NCBI GenBank assembly: GCA_007131745.1
Contig: SLPX01000121.1
Location: 1-14,423, forward strand
Length of the DNA: 14,423 nucleotides
Reading direction: 5' to 3'
Origin: Myxococcales bacterium
GTDB lineage: Bacteria; Myxococcota; Polyangia; HGW-17; SLPX01
How positions within the stretch are numbered: the first letter of the stretch is position 1; every line of letters starts with the position of its first letter. The notes under the pieces are model-generated. The model ran no database searches, was not told the DNA's origin, and saw nothing but the letters and a program-made list of their open reading frames with translations. Positions 12,998 through 14,423 of this stretch are shown here, piece by piece. A program made the translations under genes and the position numbers.

Positions 12998-14371
12998 ATG
13001 TTACGTAATTGGAAAACACTGACCGTGATTGCAGCACTGCTGATTTTATGTCCCGCTGCATCCAACGCTTCCGACAACACCCAGGTGGGATTGTTTACGC
13101 CCGATCTCGTGGCGGCTGAATACGCGGATGCAGTGGATGAATTCGAGGTGTATTCAAACGACCCGATGAGCCTGCCGGTGTTGAGACCCTATAACGCGAA
13201 CATGGTCAACACTGAAAAAGTAGATGCAACCGGCGCTGGAGTATATGTCGCGGTGTTGGATTCCGGAATGCTTCCCCAATGGGAGTCTATCTTTTCCGAG
13301 GCCAACGTGGCGTGGGATCTGGGCAAAGGGTTCACCCACGATGTTTACTGGGATGATGAGATTGGTGGTGCGCTCATCGGGCCGCTCCGGGATGATCGAG
13401 GTTTTTGGACCGAGTACGGTTGCGGCCACGGAACTCACGTCGCCAGCACGGTAGTGGGATTCAACATATTAGATACTGTATGGATAGACGGCATCGCTCC
13501 GGATGCAACCATAATTCCGGTCCTGGTTCTGGACGCCTGGAAAGTGGAGACAGGCGACCCGGAAGCACCGTTCGCATATTATTATGGAGGCACGGACGAG
13601 ATGGTGGCCGCGGGAATATACTACATCGGTGATCTCGCGGACGAACTAGACGGCCCCGTAGTAATCAACATGAGCCTCGGCGGTCCGGGACGTTCACCTG
13701 TCATCGAAGCTGCGATTGATTACGCAATCTCAAAAGGCGTCATAATAGTGGTTTCGGCCGGGAATTCCGGAACTGAAGGCATGGGTTACCCCGGCGGTTT
13801 GAGACAGGTCATATCGACCGGAGCAATGGGTTGGGCATCGATGTTTTTGCACGGGTGGCTGGGTGTCGTCCCGGATCGTCCCAACCAAAACGACGAACTT
13901 GGAAACAATCACCAGTATTACCTTGAAAACTTCAGCTCCCGTCCCAACAAGGATCTTGACCAGAAAACCCAGGACCTGGACGTGTCAGCGCCGGGAGCAT
14001 GGATTGTGGGTCCCTGGCGACCGGAATTCCATGTAGAGCGGGGTTATCACCCGGATTTTTACGACTTCTACTATCTGAGCGGAACAAGCATGTCAGCGCC
14101 TCATGTCTCGGCAATAGCTGCTCTGGTTCTGGAGGAAAACCCGGGTCTGCAACAGGCGGACGTGGAGTTTATCCTTCGCAACGCGTCATCCGGAAACACA
14201 TTGCCGGCAAACGACTCCACGGTTTACTTTCCTTTTGGTTACATTGATAGTCCTTTTTTCCCCTTCCCCGATCCTGACGCACCTTACTACACCGCATCCT
14301 GGAAAGGCGGCGACTTCGGCATGGGATTTGTAACAGCAGACAGAGTTCTAAGAAGGGCCGCGCTCTACTAA
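12998..14371 (+). CDS. Secreted subtilisin-family (S8) serine protease
   Basis: This gene encodes 457 residues and is complete, ending with two stops in a row (TAATAA). The signal peptide is M1 to about A24 (hydrophobic L-T-V-I-A-A-L-L-I-L, then S-N-A-S). There is only a short stretch (about 25-75) before the catalytic domain, too small for a full I9 propeptide. The triad is Asp88 (V-A-V-L-D-S-G), His144 (G-H-G-T-H-V-A-S) and Ser364 (G-T-S-M-S-A-P-H-V), with the oxyanion Asn256 (S-A-G-N-S-G). Acidic insertions around 113-140 and 185-200 may bind calcium. No C-terminal sorting domain or anchor is present, so the enzyme is probably released. It belongs with the other exported hydrolases in this window. 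The long A/T-rich region upstream should hold its promoter. Confidence 0.93.
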   Translation: MLRNWKTLTVIAALLILCPAASNASDNTQVGLFTPDLVAAEYADAVDEFEVYSNDPMSLPVLRPYNANMVNTEKVDATGAGVYVAVLDSGMLPQWESIFSEANVAWDLGKGFTHDVYWDDEIGGALIGPLRDDRGFWTEYGCGHGTHVASTVVGFNILDTVWIDGIAPDATIIPVLVLDAWKVETGDPEAPFAYYYGGTDEMVAAGIYYIGDLADELDGPVVINMSLGGPGRSPVIEAAIDYAISKGVIIVVSAGNSGTEGMGYPGGLRQVISTGAMGWASMFLHGWLGVVPDRPNQNDELGNNHQYYLENFSSRPNKDLDQKTQDLDVSAPGAWIVGPWRPEFHVERGYHPDFYDFYYLSGTSMSAPHVSAIAALVLEENPGLQQADVEFILRNASSGNTLPANDSTVYFPFGYIDSPFFPFPDPDAPYYTASWKGGDFGMGFVTADRVLRRAALY

Positions 14372-14423
14372 TAAACCCGAGCCTGATTATCGACCCACCT
14401 TCCCATTTTTTCTCTTTTTCCCA

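Noticed and set aside
14372..14423. T-rich tail after the subtilase gene, considered as a terminator
   Set aside because: No hairpin precedes the T-rich stretch within the window.

Overview
The window is about half G+C and looks like chromosome from a myxobacterium-like (Myxococcota / former Deltaproteobacteria) bacterium. The evidence is the type of gene present. There are two paralogous surface proteins built from Myxococcus-type cysteine-rich repeats (DUF4215-like) plus a thrombospondin type-3 calcium motif, a protease with an Asp/Ala/Gly-rich stalk and a MYXO-CTERM-like Cys-TM-Arg tail, and a dense set of predicted lipoproteins. The exact lineage cannot be fixed from the sequence. I see no rRNA, tRNA, CRISPR array, transposase or phage gene.

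Left part (1-3147): the 3' end of a repeat protein gene on the minus strand runs off the left edge (start at 1033). It is followed by a small basic lipoprotein on the plus strand (1313-1873), then a complete second repeat protein on the minus strand (1900-3147). The two repeat proteins are paralogues that differ in repeat number (six units against two).

Middle (3324-6443): two plus-strand genes. The first is a lipoprotein of the S37 prolyl-tripeptidyl-aminopeptidase-like family with an unusual nucleophile motif. The second is a soluble ABC1/UbiB-type kinase.

Right-middle (6453-12493): five minus-strand genes in a row. In transcription order they are a serine beta-lactamase-like lipoprotein, a lipoprotein of unknown function, a divergent YchF/OLA1-like TGS GTPase, a small lipoprotein resembling the N-terminal domain of M64 peptidases, and an M64 metallopeptidase. 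The last two share a 4-base ATGA overlap, so what is often one polypeptide appears to be two coupled genes.

Right end (12494-14423): an intergenic region of about 500 bases that is very A/T-rich (about 31 % G+C by hand count), then a secreted subtilisin-family protease with a strong ribosome binding site.

Apart from the kinase and the GTPase, every gene carries an export signal, and four of the eleven are clear hydrolases of peptides or peptide-like bonds from four unrelated families (S37, M64, S8, class C beta-lactamase-like). The simplest reading is a chromosomal segment rich in secreted and surface proteins of a predatory or scavenging bacterium. The parts that look least ordinary are the split M64 pair, the altered S37 nucleophile elbow and the degenerate GTPase next to them.
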